64,000 nucleotides of DNA from Cryptomeria japonica (Eukaryota > Streptophyta > Pinopsida > Cupressales > Cupressaceae). The notes under the pieces are model-generated. The model made no database searches, was not told the origin of the DNA, and saw nothing but the letters and a program-made list of their open reading frames with translations. Position 1 is the first letter of the stretch. Each line of letters starts with the position of its first letter. Where the stretch lies: positions 25,822,501-25,886,500 of the forward strand of contig NC_081412.1 of assembly GCF_030272615.1 (NCBI RefSeq), in the 5' to 3' direction. The position numbers and the translations under genes were made by a program. Shown here one piece after another: positions 1 to 11,577 of this stretch.

Positions 1-597
1 CCTAACTTGCAATGAAAGCAAATTTGAAGTTGTTGTTCTTTTTACCTTGCAATAAAGAAAGATGAATGTTCTTTTTACGCACCAAAAACAAGTTTGAGGT
101 TCATTTTATGCACTCCAAAATAAAATGTGAGGTTTATTTTAACTTGTGCAAGAAGGAAAAATGGATTCTTTTTAACCAACTTTTGTTGAAAGAAAGTAAA
201 AAATGAAACTTAAAGCATCTAAACTAACTCCTTCCCTTGCACAAAAAAAGATTAGAACCTGCACATAGTCAATGATCAAATGTTAGTGTGGGCTTACACA
301 AGCCTAAATTCTGATTTTGGTTACAAATTTTACAAATCCTGATCCTGAAATGTCCTGAAATTTGACTAAGTCTGAAATTTGGATGATCTTCCAAAAACTA
401 GATTTTGCATTTCAACTCCTAGAGGTCTGAAACCCCTCTCAAACATCTTGACAATATATATGGAATATAACTTAAAGTATAAGAAAGAGAAAAGAGAAGA
501 GGAAATGTCACTTATACTTAAATGTTATATTCCATATATATTCTACCTCCCACAAGCCTAAGAAAAATAATTTTATTCGTTACAAGGCCTTTTTTAT

Positions 598-880
598 AAC
601 GTTCTGTTGCAATAGCGCTAGTCTGTGTGAAAACAGAAGCGCTACTTTAACACAAACGCGCTAAAATATTACAAAAGCGCTGAAAGAAAATATTTTTACA
701 GCAATACAAAAGCGCTAATATAAATACAAAAGCGCTAATTCATGAACAAAAGCGCCAAAATACTGACAAAAGCGCTAATTCTTTGACAATAGCGCTATTG
801 TAAGAAAAAAAACGCTAAAATACAAAAAGCAATAGCGCTAAAACGCGACAAAAGCGCCAAAGCGCGACCTGTGTGTCAAG
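598..880. repeat. Degenerate short tandem array with AGCGC core
   Basis: About a dozen or more copies of the word AGCGC(T/C) occur at irregular spacings of roughly 15-35 bases. Each is usually set in an ACAAAAGCGCTAAT context separated by A/T-rich filler. AGCGCT is itself palindromic. The array lies in the presumed untranslated leader of element A, between its primer site and gag. No function can be assigned. Confidence 0.7.
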
Positions 881-956
881 TTCAATAGTCAGACATGTTA
901 ATTTGCTAAAAAAAATGATATTTTTGGTGTTTCGATTTCACGTCGGGTTCACCAAA

Positions 957-2328
957 TGATGCCCTCCTAAATGGCACAAGGTTAGCAAATGATAAATAAC
1001 ACAAAAGACACGAAACCGTTAGTGTTAGTCAATCAAAAACTAATCTAAAAAGGCATACCAAGAGAGACACTAAAAACATGCAAGCATATTTAACTATCAA
1101 AGCAAACATGATGAGGCATCTCCAAATACCTCCTAACATGCTCTTAGTTTCTTTCTCCCTTGTTCCTCTCCTCTCCAAGTTCCAAAATAGTGTAGCTCTC
1201 AGCAACTTTTTGCACTATGGATGCTTATGGAGGATTGAGATTGTAGTATAGCTCTAAATGTGAAATGAAAAGCTAATACTATGCTATTGATGCTAAAATG
1301 ATATATTTTAACCAAAATGACAAAATATTAGATTGCCTATGCTAAAATGCTCTCTTAAAATGCCTATAGCTTAAATGCATACAAGTTTTCAGGATCTGGA
1401 TTATGAAGAAATGAGCTCTATTTATAAGAAAAATGGAGCAATGGATGGTCAGGATTAAAAGGTTTAATCAAGGGCCAAGCTTGAAAGTTGGGGATCCATG
1501 TGCACAATTTGCACCAACGAAATGGTGACAAGTGTCAACATAGGGTTGGGTTGAGAAAAGGGGTTGGAGAAGGAGACCTCATGGTTATCTAGAAGGTAAG
1601 GGTCAAGCCTAAATTAGGATTACCCACTAGATTAAGAGTTAATCCAAGGATAAACCTTTGTGCAAATGATTAAGAGATAATCATGGTCAAAGCATTACAG
1701 GCTTGATGAGACAAGTTTGAAATAACCATAAATGGTTATGTAAGAGCCATAAATGGTCATGTAAGAGCCATTAGTGGTCTTGGAAGACTTTGGAGGTTAA
1801 TTTGTTGAACACACAAAGCATTAAATGATTTTCAAAGACTTTTGAAGTCTTTGAGAAGTGACTCCATTTTGCTTAGGAATGTGACAATAATTAGGGGACT
1901 GATTAGGCTAATTAGGAAGGGGTTAGAAGAATCTAGAAGGGGATTAGATTTTGCAAGTGGATTTGGTGGGTGAGGGAAAATAAGATTTTATTAAAATAAA
2001 AATTCATTTATTTCAATAAATGTGTGCAAGTTGCATTTGTAGGAAAATGCAAGTGGGGGGGTTTTAAAATGATTTAAATAAATGTTGATTTATTTAAAAG
2101 AGGAAAAGGGGGATTTAATTAAATAAACATATTTTATTCATTTAATTGATTGGAATTTGATTTTAATGAATTAATTAAAATAAATTGAATAATTTATTTA
2201 ATTAATAGGAGAATGTTTGGAGATGAATTAATTAAATATTTATTTAATTAACTGATGGCTAGTGGATTTTAAATCAAATAAATACAAAATATTCATTTAA
2301 TTAAAATGGATAGATTTGTGTGACTACA
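957..2328 (-). repeat. 5' LTR of element A
   Basis: On the plus strand the LTR begins TGATGCCC and ends GACTACA, so on the element strand it starts TGTAGTC and ends CATCA, the usual TG...CA form. A clear TATA box (TATAAATAG, minus strand, 1418-1426) and A/T-rich TTAATTAAATAAA blocks at about 1980-2300 fit a U3 promoter region. The partner LTR is outside the window, so the right border is inferred from where similarity to the LTR of element B begins (2329). Confidence 0.6.
1418..1426 (-). promoter_or_regulatory. TATA box of element A LTR
   Basis: TATAAATAG on the minus strand is a textbook plant TATA box. It lies in the middle of the LTR, where the U3/R boundary is expected. Confidence 0.55.
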
Positions 2329-2668
2329 ATAAGCCATCTCCATAGCGTGCCATGCTGATCTGGAAAAGATAAACCTACTGGTGTAATCTGGACCTATTTG
2401 CCAGTAACACAAAATATGTAAATATGAATATGCTAATTAACAAAACTCCAAGACAAGGTGTCCACACGATGTCTTCGACATAACCAAGTGTTTTCTATGC
2501 CATTCCAAGTGCCAATGATCATTATATCCTACCAGTGTACCAGATACCAGTGACTGTTCATAAGTCATTTGCTTGCTGGTGAATGTTGCTAATTCTTCAA
2601 AGTGTCAGAGTTGATAAGTGTTTGGTAGGTGTTGACATCAATGACAAAACCATACCAAAATACCAACA
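2329..2668 (-). repeat. 3' LTR of element B, truncated (U3 part only)
   Basis: These 340 bases match the right-hand 340 bases of the LTR at 7248-8308, ending identically in TACCAACA. Similarity stops abruptly at 2329 where element A's LTR begins, so the rest of this LTR should lie beyond A, outside the window. Confidence 0.85.
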
Positions 2669-3049
2669 ATCTCCCCCTTTGGCATTGATGGCAACACAAG
2701 ATGGAAAAACCATCAAAGTGCCAAAACAGAAATGCTAAATATCAAAAACCAACAATCTCCAAAAAAAAGGATCATAACCAGAAATCAAAATACAAATGCA
2801 GAGAGTAATAATCTCTCCCAAATAACAATCTCTCCCCCTGGGAGCAACATGTGTTTTCCTTGTGTTTTTCCATACCAATCTCTCCCCCTTTGACATCAAA
2901 TGCCAAAGTTATTCCAAAACCAAGTTCATATACAAAATACCAACCAATTTAGTATACCAACTACTCCCCTTGAGAAGTAGCTTCCTCATCAAAGCCGGAG
3001 TAAAAGAGTTCTCTGTTAATTCTGTCGGTTGATGACAAACATCAACTTC
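2669..3049 (-). other. Polypurine tract and 3' untranslated region of element B
   Basis: Directly next to the 3' LTR the minus strand reads AAAGGGGGAGAT (2669-2680), a good polypurine tract. Similar purine-rich words recur near 2830 and 2882-2890, possible auxiliary tracts. No open frame of interest is present. Confidence 0.75.
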
Positions 3050-4387
3050 CTAAGTCTCTACTAGTGGGGGTATGACCCCAAGCTGGTCTCTGAGATATTC
3101 AAAAGTCTCCTTAGGGAGATGTTTAGTGAAGATATTTGCAATTTTCTCTTTAGTATTCACATAAACCACTTTTATTTCCTTTGCTTCAACATTTTCCCTT
3201 AGAAAATTCAGTTTGATAGAAACATGTTTGGTTTTAGAATGTAATACCGGATTCTTAGATATATCAATTGTTGTAATGTTATCACAATAGATAGTAATAG
3301 GTTCCTTGCATTTTACCTTTATGTCTTTCAACATTTGCTTAAGCCATAGTACCTGTGTACAGTTAGTTGCTGGTGCAACATATTCAGATTCTGTTGTTGA
3401 TAAAGATGTACAACTTTGTTTCTTACTCAACCAAGAAACTACTCTGTTTCCAAGAAAGAATGCTCCTCTAGTGGTGCTTTTTCTATCATCCACATCTCCT
3501 GTCCAATTTGCATCTGTGTATGCACATAATTTAAAGTTTTCATCTCTAGGATACCATAATCCAAGATTTATAGTGCCTTGTAAGTACCAGAAAATCCTTT
3601 TTACTACTGATTCATGATTTTCTCTATGATTACTCTGAAATCTTGGAACAATACATACTGCATTCATAATATCAGGTCTGGTTTGTGTCAAATACAGTAA
3701 ACCTCCTATCATAGATTTGTATCTAGTTGGATTTACAAGTGTAGATTCATCCCTTAGCGATAGTTTGTCATTTGTAGTCATAGGTGTGCTTACCGGTTTA
3801 GAGTTCTCCATCCCAAATTTCTTTAGTAACTCCTTTAAGTATTTGGATTGACTCAAGAATATACCTTTGTCAGTCTGTGAAATCTGCAATCCTAAAAAGA
3901 ATTTTATTTCTACAATCATAGACATTTCAAATTTTTGCTGCATTTTAATAGAAAATTCTTTACATAATCCATCTTCTCCTCCAAAGATTATATCATCAAC
4001 AAAAACTTCTATAACCAAGATGTCATCATTAGTCACTTTATAATATAGATTGTTGTCTGCTTTAACTTTAGAAAAACCAATCTTCAAAAGATACTTATCC
4101 AATCTTGTAGACCAAGCTCTTAGAGCTTGCTTTAATCCATACAAAGCCTTCCTTAACCTGCAAACCATATCTTTGTTATATGTCAAAGAAAATCCATCAG
4201 GTTGTTCGATGTAAACTTCCTCTTCAAGATCTCCATTTAGAAATGCACATTTAATATCCATTTGATATACTTTGTAGTTCTTATGTGTTGCAAAAGCCAA
4301 AAACAATCTAACTGCCACAATTCTCGCTACCGATGCAAAGGTTTCATTGTAATCAATTCCTTCTTTCTGAGAATATCCCTTACACAC
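3050..4387 (-). pseudogene. Copia reverse transcriptase and RNase H (element B pol, C-terminal half)
   Basis: A 445-residue frame encodes the copia RT: residues 41-52 hold the [12 protein letters not shown] block with catalytic Asp44, 83-92 the LYGLKQ block, and 129-132 FVDD in place of the usual YVDD. RNase H follows, with the DANWTGD, KSTT and STTESEY blocks and a terminal NIFTKHLPK motif. The product would copy the element RNA into DNA inside virus-like particles. It lies one base out of frame with the integrase segment just upstream: a single A appears to be missing from an A-run near 4400, so the polyprotein is broken here. Its initial Met is internal, not a true start. Confidence 0.88.
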
Positions 4388-5763
4388 TAGTCTTGCTTTA
4401 TTTCGATAACCTTACCATCTTCATTAAGTTTGTTTCTGAATACCCATTTGGTTCCAATTACATTTTTATCTTTAGGTTGGGGAACTAATGTCCAAATGTT
4501 ATTTTCCTCAATTTGTTCTAATTCTTCTTCCATAGCTTTAGTCCAATATTTATCTTCACATGCCTCATTAACAGATGATGGTTCAATTTGAGAAATAAGA
4601 CATACCTCTTCATTTTCCAATCTTCCTCTTGTCATAACTCCTTTATACTTGTTTCTAATTATCTGATCTTCAGAATGATTCAGTCTTACATACCGGGGTG
4701 TCTTTGTTTGATGTTGTTCCTCAGTTACTGTGGAATTTTCAGATGATACCGGTGTAATTGGATCTTCATTCTGTACCGGTGGATTCAGCGTAGGTTCATT
4801 TGTCAAAAATTTTGTTGCCGGTTCAGAGTCTATATACCTTGAAGTTCCTCTGAATTGTTCATCAATCTTTACATTTGTACTTTCAACAGTTTTCTGTAAT
4901 CTTTTTGTTAAAACATCTATATGCCTTTCTCTTAGATGAATAACCAAGAAATATTCTTTCATCACTTCTAGGATCAAATTTTCCAATATACCCATCTCTT
5001 CTGATATAACATTTGCTTCCAAAAATTCTGAAATATTTAAGGTAGGAGTAATACCAAACCATAGTTCATGAGGGGGCTTACCGAATTCACCTTTGATGTG
5101 AACTTTGTTGAATGTATAGACCGTTGTGCTGACTGCCTCTCTCCAATATATGTGAGGTAGGTTTGCTTCTGATAACATACTTCTTGTTGCATCCAAGATA
5201 GTTCTATTTTTCCTTTCAACAACTCCATTCTGTTGTGGTGTCTGAGGTGCTGATAGTTGTCTTCCGATTCCATTTACTTCACATAATGTATTAAATTCCT
5301 TAGATGTAAATTCTCCTCCTTGATCTAGTCTTAGACATTTGATTTTCTTACCAGTTTCATTTTCTACCATAGCTTTGAATAGTTTGAACTTTCCAAGTTC
5401 TTCTAATTTTTCTCTGAGAAAAGTAACCCAACACATTCTAGAATAGTCATCAATGATTAGCATGAAATATCTATGACCTTGTAAGCTTTTAGTTCTAGCT
5501 TGACCACATAAATCAGTATGAATTAAGTCAAGAGCATTATTGGATTTTTTTGGAATACTTTTGAAACTAGCTCTAACTTGTTTTCCAAATTGACATTCCT
5601 TACATACTGTATTGTGAGGTTTGACAATTTTAGGTAAATCTCTAACTGCCTTAGTAATACTGATTTTTACCATGCAATCAAAGTTTACATGACAAAGTCT
5701 CTTATGCCATAGCCAACTTTCATCAATATGTGCAATTAAACATGCCTTTTCACTGTTATTCAA
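4387..5763 (-). pseudogene. Copia integrase and RT N-terminus (element B pol, middle)
   Basis: The 458-residue frame starts in the gag-pre-integrase zinc region (His20, His25, Cys54, Cys57) and continues into a DDE core with Asp84 (IHTDLCG), Asp147 (LRLDQGG) and Glu183 (VVERKNR), all preserved. The end carries the acidic linker and the beginning of RT (KYWTKAMEEEL, GTKWVFRNK). Integrase would join element cDNA to chromosomal DNA. Two in-frame stops (TGA and TAG, within 5763-5860) separate it from the protease segment, and a frameshift ends it. It is dead. Confidence 0.88.
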
Positions 5764-5859
5764 ATGAAAGATATTACCTCTAGTTTGATCACCGGTTGCA
5801 ATTTCCTAACCAGTTCTATTCATTATTTTGCATTTTCCATTTTTGAATTGTAATTGAAA

Positions 5860-6432
5860 TCATTTCTCAACTAATTGATCAACACTCAAAAGATTATGCT
5901 TTAAACCTTCAACATAGTAAACATTGTTAGTATTATGCTTACCATCAAGAGATATTGTACCCTTACCTTTGATCAAACAAGCTTTATCATTTCCAAATCT
6001 TACTAAGCCTCCATTGTATTCTTGAAAGTTCAAGAATTTACCTTTATCTTCTATCATATGATGTGAGCATCCTGAATCAATGATCCACTCATCCTTTACT
6101 TCAATTTTAGCTGCCAAGGCCTTTTCTACCAGCTGAGCAGTAGGTGTCGGTTGATCTTCTATTATAGCAACAAAAACCCATCCATTGTTTGTCGGATCCT
6201 CATCAGAATCATTAGTCACACCTGCATCAGCAATGTAACAAGATTTGTCTTTATTCTTCTTAAATTTGTATCTTTGATATTCAAGGTTAGGCTTGTATGT
6301 TCTTCTAGCTTCTTCTCTTAGTCTAGCATGCCTATCAGGGAATCTTGAAGCCATATGACCAATCTTATTGCAGTTAAAACATTTAAAGGGTGTTTTACCT
6401 TCATACTTACTTCCAACTAGACCTTTAGGCAT
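5860..6432 (-). pseudogene. Copia gag zinc knuckle and protease (element B)
   Basis: This 190-residue frame begins in the gag C-terminus. The CCHC knuckle reads Cys18, Cys21, His26 and then Phe31 where the last Cys belongs, so zinc binding is probably lost. The aspartic protease has an intact DSG triad (Asp119-Ser-Gly, in WIIDSGCSHH) and the NLLSVDQL block typical of copia protease ends. It is in the same frame as gag upstream, from which one TAA stop at about 6464 divides it. Confidence 0.85.
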
Positions 6433-6465
6433 TTTCCTTGCAAATAGTGCTTCAAGTTCTTCATT

Positions 6466-7191
6466 TTATTTCCTACTTTCTTCAAGTTCTCTTGCATAAA
6501 AGGCTTTCCAATCTGATTTATCAAATGATGGTGCAGATGTTGATGCTTGAAAAGCTAAATCTTTCTTTATAGTAGCAACAGGACCAAATTCCTCAATTTC
6601 AAAAGCTGAAATTTTTCCAATCAATGTATCCCTAGTTACTGATTTATTAGGCATTGTTCTTAACTCATTTATAGCAGTAACCTTCACTTTATATGCCGGT
6701 GGTAATCCTCTTAAAACTTTTGAAACAGTTTCATCCTCACTTAAGGTTCCTCCACAACATTTAATACCCAAAACAATCTCATTTACTCTTTCCATAAAAG
6801 CATAAATCCTTTCATCTTCTTCCATTTTCAGATGTTCATACCTGACCCGAAAGCTTTCAAGTTTTGCAATTTTGACTGCGGAATCTCCTTCATTCAATGT
6901 TTCCAAATGATCCCAAATAGCTTTAGCAATAGACCTATTTGATAATCCCATGATTTGTTGATATGATAATGTGCTCAAAAGTGTTTCTCTTGCTTTGCAA
7001 TCATTTTCTTCATCCTTTCCCAAGGTAGGTGGATTAGGCTGACCAGGAGTGGGAGCAGTATAGCCATTCTTTGTAACATCCCCGATGTCCTTTCTAATGA
7101 AATTTAGATGTGTCTCCATTCTGATCTTCCATATGCCATAGTTGGTTCCATCAAGTTTAGGACTGTCCTTCATGAAATAGTTAGTAGACAT
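6466..7191 (-). pseudogene. Copia gag N-terminal part (element B)
   Basis: This 241-residue frame starts with an ATG 42 bases inside the primer site. Its opening (LDGTNYGIWKIRMETHL) is the standard copia gag start, followed by the UBN2-type capsid-like region (AIWDHLETL, LESFRVRYEHLKM, VLRGLPPAYK). It would form the particle shell. A TAA stop replaces a sense codon at the end; the frame then continues into the knuckle/protease segment. Confidence 0.85.
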
Positions 7192-7232
7192 TGGATCTCC
7201 TCAAGCTGTTAAATTTCTGCAAAAGAGGACTA

Positions 7233-7245
7233 GGCTCTGATACCA
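7233..7245 (-). other. Primer-binding site of element B (tRNA-iMet type)
   Basis: The minus strand reads TGGTATCAGAGCC, complementary to the 3' end of plant initiator tRNA-Met, and sits two bases inside the 5' LTR end. Confidence 0.9.
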
Positions 7246-7247
7246 AT

Positions 7248-8308
7248 TGTTAGGTCTCAGAGACAACTGAGAGGGGGGGGTGAATTAGTTGTCAAATGAA
7301 TTTAAACAAAAAACAACTTAAACAACTTTCTGCTTAATACCGGTGAAACAGTCTGTTATACCGGTGGACAGTTTTATTAGATAATTGCAATATCGGTAAA
7401 TATTAATGTATGAAACAAAAAGACAAAGTCATCCAAAACACATAACACCAATATTTGTACATGGAAACCCTGTAAGTGGAAAAACCACGGTGGAAAACCT
7501 TACCCACAATCAGATGATACTATTGTAGATAGTAAGTGTATACAAATGGGGTTTGCACATGCAGAAAGGCCAAGCGCCTAGAGTTCACTTCTCAAACACA
7601 AAATGGGAGTCACACTGACTATGATTGGATGGTTAAATCCAATAAGAATGTACTGCTCAAAATAGCATCTTCATATGTTGGATTCAGTACCGGTGTAGTT
7701 CTGATTGTCTTCACAAAAACCCTCTTTCAATCTTCAAATGATGTTTGCATGTATAGCTCTGCTTATTCTCGCATATACCTTCACACAATTCTTTTTCGCA
7801 TTCCACACATGATCTTACAAATAAGATCTTACATTTATACCATAACCTAGGACCAATTTTAGTAGGTTGGCTCTACAAGATATATTACAATAAAATCATT
7901 TTATAAACAAAACAATATCCGATGCAATAACCAATTCAATATGTCGGCTCAATGCATTTACAACAATAATAAGTCATCTCCATAGTGTGCCATGCTGATC
8001 TGGAAAAGATAAATCTGCTGGTGTAATCTGGACCTATTTGCCGGTAACAACAAATATGTAAATACGAATATGCCAATTAACAAAACTCCAAGACATGGTG
8101 TCCACATGATGTCTTCAACATAACCAAGTGTTTTCCATGCCATTCCAAGTGCCAGTGATCATTATATACTGTCGGTGTACCAGATACCAGTGACTGGTCA
8201 TGAGTCATTTGCTTGCTGGTGAATGTTGCTGATTCTCCAAAGTGCTAGAGTTGTTAAGTGTTTGGTAGGTGTTGACATCAATGACAAAACCATACCAAAA
8301 TACCAACA
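7248..8308 (-). repeat. 5' LTR of element B
   Basis: The plus strand runs from TGTTAGGTCTC to TACCAACA (TG...CA), 1061 bases. It is the complete version of the truncated LTR at 2329-2668. It includes a G-run (about 7275-7282) and no coding sequence. Confidence 0.88.
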
Positions 8309-8640
8309 GCTGCTATTGAGCGATATGGGTAGGCAAAGAGCATGCTTCATCACATTCAGCAGGTTGGCATTGTAGGTCTCACAATAGACACAGTGAGAGA
8401 GATGGTACACACTAGGAAGGAAGTTCTTCACTGCCCCAGACTATATGAGAGTGTAGTTCCTCCCAGTTAGAGAGCAGGTAGCTATGTGTCTACCACACAA
8501 TGATTAGGTTGATAGGGTCAGACAGAGAGTGGTGGTGTCATGGGACCACCTCACAGAGACCTAGATCCAAGACCCAATCCATCTGGTGGTGCACAACCCT
8601 CCCGTCAGAGACATACAAATTCTGGTGGTAGTGCTACATG
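8309..8640 (+). other. Possible 3' end of a decayed coding sequence, family not recognised
   Basis: One plus-strand reading gives a protein-like tail with a few stops (blocks such as HHIQQVGIVGLTIDTVREMV and RPNPSGGAQPSRQRHTNSGG). The composition looks like the end of a transposon- or gene-encoded protein, but no family is recognised. It is cut on the left by the insertion of element B. Confidence 0.25.
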
Positions 8641-9290
8641 ATGTATCTTGAGACTTGATTTTCTTTGATGTTACCATATGGGATTGTACATTATTGATGA
8701 TTTTTTTTATATCATTGTATACTTGGACATTTTTATTTTTTATGATGATATACAGACATTGATGGACTCTATATGATGCCACTCTATGATGTTTAGTTTG
8801 ATATTCATGCATGATGAATTTTTTATGATGATTTTACATGATCTATATGATGATGATTTATTCTCTACATGCATTGATTATATGGATGATTCTTTGATTA
8901 TGATGTCATGCTTCTATATGTGATGCATTGATGATTCTATGATGCATAACTAAAATGATGATTTAATGTCTATTATATGCTTATGATGATACTTATAATG
9001 TAATTCTTATAATGTTGATGATACTAATATGATTTCTTATTTCTATGGATGTATATGCATATGATGATGTAAAATGATATGATGATATGAAATGATGATA
9101 GATGAAATGATGCTTATGCAATGGTTATAATACAATACTATCTGTAAATGCAAATGTGCTTAATGAATATGATAATGAATCAATGAACTAAATCAATGAT
9201 TAATAAGCCCAAATGATTAATGAAATGCTTATAATGAATGAATGTAAGTACTATGATAATGAAATGAATGCAACTAATGCAAATGTTTTT
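8641..9290. repeat. ATGATG/TGATGA-rich low-complexity tract
   Basis: The region is dominated by irregular ATGATG, TATGATG and AATGATGA words with no fixed period. No open frame or motif is visible. Confidence 0.6.
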
Positions 9291-10398
9291 GTTCGTCCAA
9301 GTATACTCAATCATTATTTGTTAACCACTGATCATGAATGATATGGATTCTTATAATGCAAATGATAATGAATGCTTGAAAATAAAAAATGCAAATGTAA
9401 AGACATACCTAAATGATATTGTCATATTTTCCACATTTTGGAATAGTGCTTGATTTCATCATTGAGCTTTTAAAATGTTTTAAGAAAATGCAAGCACCTG
9501 GGTACAATTACACTATGATGACCTGAGTATTTCTTACATGGATTTTGATTTAGCAATGTAATATAAGAATCTAGGTATAATGAACCTAGATGACCTGGGT
9601 ACTTCTTGCATCAACAGACAAGGATTATCCCCTTCTATGTATGACTCGACACGTCCTCGATGATCTTTTGTCGATCATGTCCTTAGACAAGTACATACAT
9701 TACTAAGAGATAAAACCACAAATAGAAGACAAAGAAAAATAACCATGCCCCATCATAGCTTCTCTAGTCTCAGACATCATCGAGTTACATAGGAAACATC
9801 ATTAACAAAAATCAATATACAAACATTGTATCATGCATGTCACATGTATGTTCTCTTAGTTAAAACAGACATAATTATCTTGATTAATGATTGTTGATAT
9901 GTATTGCTACTTTCTTGTTGAATCTCTGAATTCTGAGTTTCACGATTCCATTTTGTCTATGTCCTAATTTTGTTTTTCTTTGTTGTCTTACTATTTGTCA
10001 TCTGTTTTCAAAATCCAAATTGTTTTTGGCTTTTCTAAGTTTTTCGATGTTTTTTATTTTTCCAAGTTTTCAATGTTGCCTCCAGCTAAGTTCAAGATTT
10101 TTCCCCCAGCTAGAAACAAACTTTATTACGCATGTACAATGATGATCCAAAACATGGTGAGATGGCTATGCCTGATTAATTACAAAAGGTGTTAATATGA
10201 ATATGTATGTATGCGGAAAGAAATGCAAACTCATAGATAGAAGAGCCAGCTAACAAATAGTGCCTATTGCCAGGTTTTCACCATCTGTTTTTATTGCATT
10301 TTCCCTCATATTTGATTTTTTTCACTGTTTTTGTATTTTCCTCTTTTCTGCTTTTTATGGGTTTTCTGCTATTTCACTTTTTTGGATTTTCTACTACT
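9291..10398. other. Non-coding stretch, probably 3' flank of element C
   Basis: No gene is seen. Near 9590-9613 the minus strand shows a purine-rich word (ATAGAAGGGG) followed shortly by TGTTGATGCAAG, which resembles a polypurine tract next to an LTR start, but no partner repeat was found. Two related words (GATGACCTGAGTATTTCTTA and GATGACCTGGGTACTTCTTG) lie about 65 bases apart at 9517-9610. 10260-10398 is T-rich. Confidence 0.35.
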
Positions 10399-10836
10399 TC
10401 AAACATAGAAATTTTTCAGGTACATGGTATTGATTGGTTCTTTGAACCATTCACCCTCCAATGTAGATAACCCGTAAGCTCCAAATCCATATGATATAAG
10501 GACCCAACTAGTTTGGTTCAAACTTCCCCTTTTTCTCTTTATCTTGTTGGTTGTGTGGATTTTCCCTGAGAACAAGATCTCCCAACTGAAATACTTTGGG
10601 CTTAACTTTATGATTAGAGGTTCTCGCCATTCTTTGCTGATATGATTTTAAGTGATTTGAAGCATTCTAGAGATGTTCTTGTAACAATTCTAGTTCTTGC
10701 AACCTTGATACCATCCATTCCTCATCTGGAATGGCTCCCTAGTGACACACGTAGAGAAGGTATCTCTACTTCAATTGGTAAGATTACTTCTGATCCATAC
10801 ACAAGGCAATATGGAGTTGCTTATGTTGGTGTATGA
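10399..10836 (-). pseudogene. Gypsy integrase C-terminal part (element C)
   Basis: Reading the minus strand gives the usual integrase tail: KVKPKVFQLGDLVLREN, then a GPYII stretch, then GAYGLSTLEGEWFKEPINTM, ending YLKNFYV and a TGA at 10399. These are the GPY/F-like region and the C-terminal end seen in Tat-type elements. Stops and small shifts break the frame between 10440 and 10640. Confidence 0.7.
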
Positions 10837-11506
10837 ATGCTAGTGTGATAAGCCCCTAGAGTAGGATTCAACTGAACATGCCAGTCCCTACCAGCCTCAT
10901 TAACTGTTTTCTTCAAAATTTTGAGGATTGTTTTGTTGGATGCCTCAGCTTGTCCATTCCCTTGAAGATAGTATGGTGTCGAGAAGCGATATTGGATTTG
11001 AAATCTTTCACATAGTTCTTGCACATCTTGATTTTTAAACAGTCTTCCATTATCAGTGATAATGGAGATGGGAATGCCATTGTGATAGATGATATAAGGA
11101 TGGAAGGTGCAATTTATTTTTCTGTCACTTTTGTTAAAGATGCCACTTCAATCCATTTAGTGAAGTACTCAGTTGCAATCAAAATGAACTTGTGTCCATT
11201 TGAAGATAGAGGATTAATCTTTCCTACCAGGTCAAGTCCCCATTGAGAAAACAACCATGATCCTACCAAATGATGCAATTCTTGTGCCGGTGCATGGATG
11301 AGATTATCATGAATCTGACATTGTTTGCACTTTTTAGTGTATGTGAAGGAATATCTTTCCATAGTCGGCCAATAATATCCCAATCGAATGAGTTTCTTAG
11401 CTAGTGTAAGACCAATTGAATGTGTGCCACAAATACCTTCATGGACTTCTTTTAGAATTTTTTTGGATTCTTCACATTTGAGACACCTTAGGAGAGTCTT
11501 ATCCAC
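10821..11506 (-). pseudogene. Gypsy integrase zinc and catalytic core (element C)
   Basis: Two overlapping open pieces cover the integrase. The upstream one (11114-11506) has the HHCC zinc region (HEGICGTHSIG, then CKQCQIH) and the first catalytic Asp (WGLDLVGKI) with ATEYFTKWIEV. The downstream one (10821-11024) has the FSTPYYLQGNGQAEASNKTI block with the catalytic Glu. The second Asp region lies in between, around 11025-11113, where the frame is broken. Confidence 0.8.
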
Positions 11507-11577
11507 ACCTTGTCTATAAAGGATATTGGCAATAATGGTATAACGGGCTGATTGACGGATAAAGTTTTTCTTCTGAT

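Larger units (their letters stand above)
1..2328 (-). mobile_element. Element A: 5' end of a gypsy (Tat-like) LTR retrotransposon, truncated by window edge
   Basis: The element runs leftwards out of the window. Seen: an LTR at 957-2328, a primer-binding-site-like stretch next to it (941-954; TGGTGAACCCGACG on the minus strand), and about 940 bases of leader with no open frame. The same LTR/TTTGGYG arrangement is typical of Tat-type gypsy elements, so the class call is inference from structure, since no gag or pol lies in the window. Its right end (TACA at 2328) is followed by ATAAG (2329-2333), which lies inside the LTR of copia element B. A therefore appears to have inserted into B. Its coding part and second LTR would lie left of position 1. 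Confidence 0.6.
2329..8308 (-). mobile_element. Element B: degenerate Ty1/copia retrotransposon
   Basis: Order on the minus strand: 5' LTR (7248-8308), primer site (7233-7245), gag, CCHC knuckle plus protease, integrase, RT and RNase H, polypurine tract (2669-2680), and the 3' LTR cut at 2329 by element A. Integrase before RT defines Ty1/copia. The coding region has at least three in-frame stops and one frameshift, so it is not functional. The two LTRs show about two dozen mismatches over their shared 340 bases by eye, indicating an old insertion. The bases after the right LTR (GCTGC, 8309-8313) would be one target duplication; the other is out of view. Confidence 0.9.

Noticed and set aside
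3050-7191. Functional copia polyprotein in element B
   Set aside because: Three in-frame stops, a one-base shift and a changed knuckle Cys.
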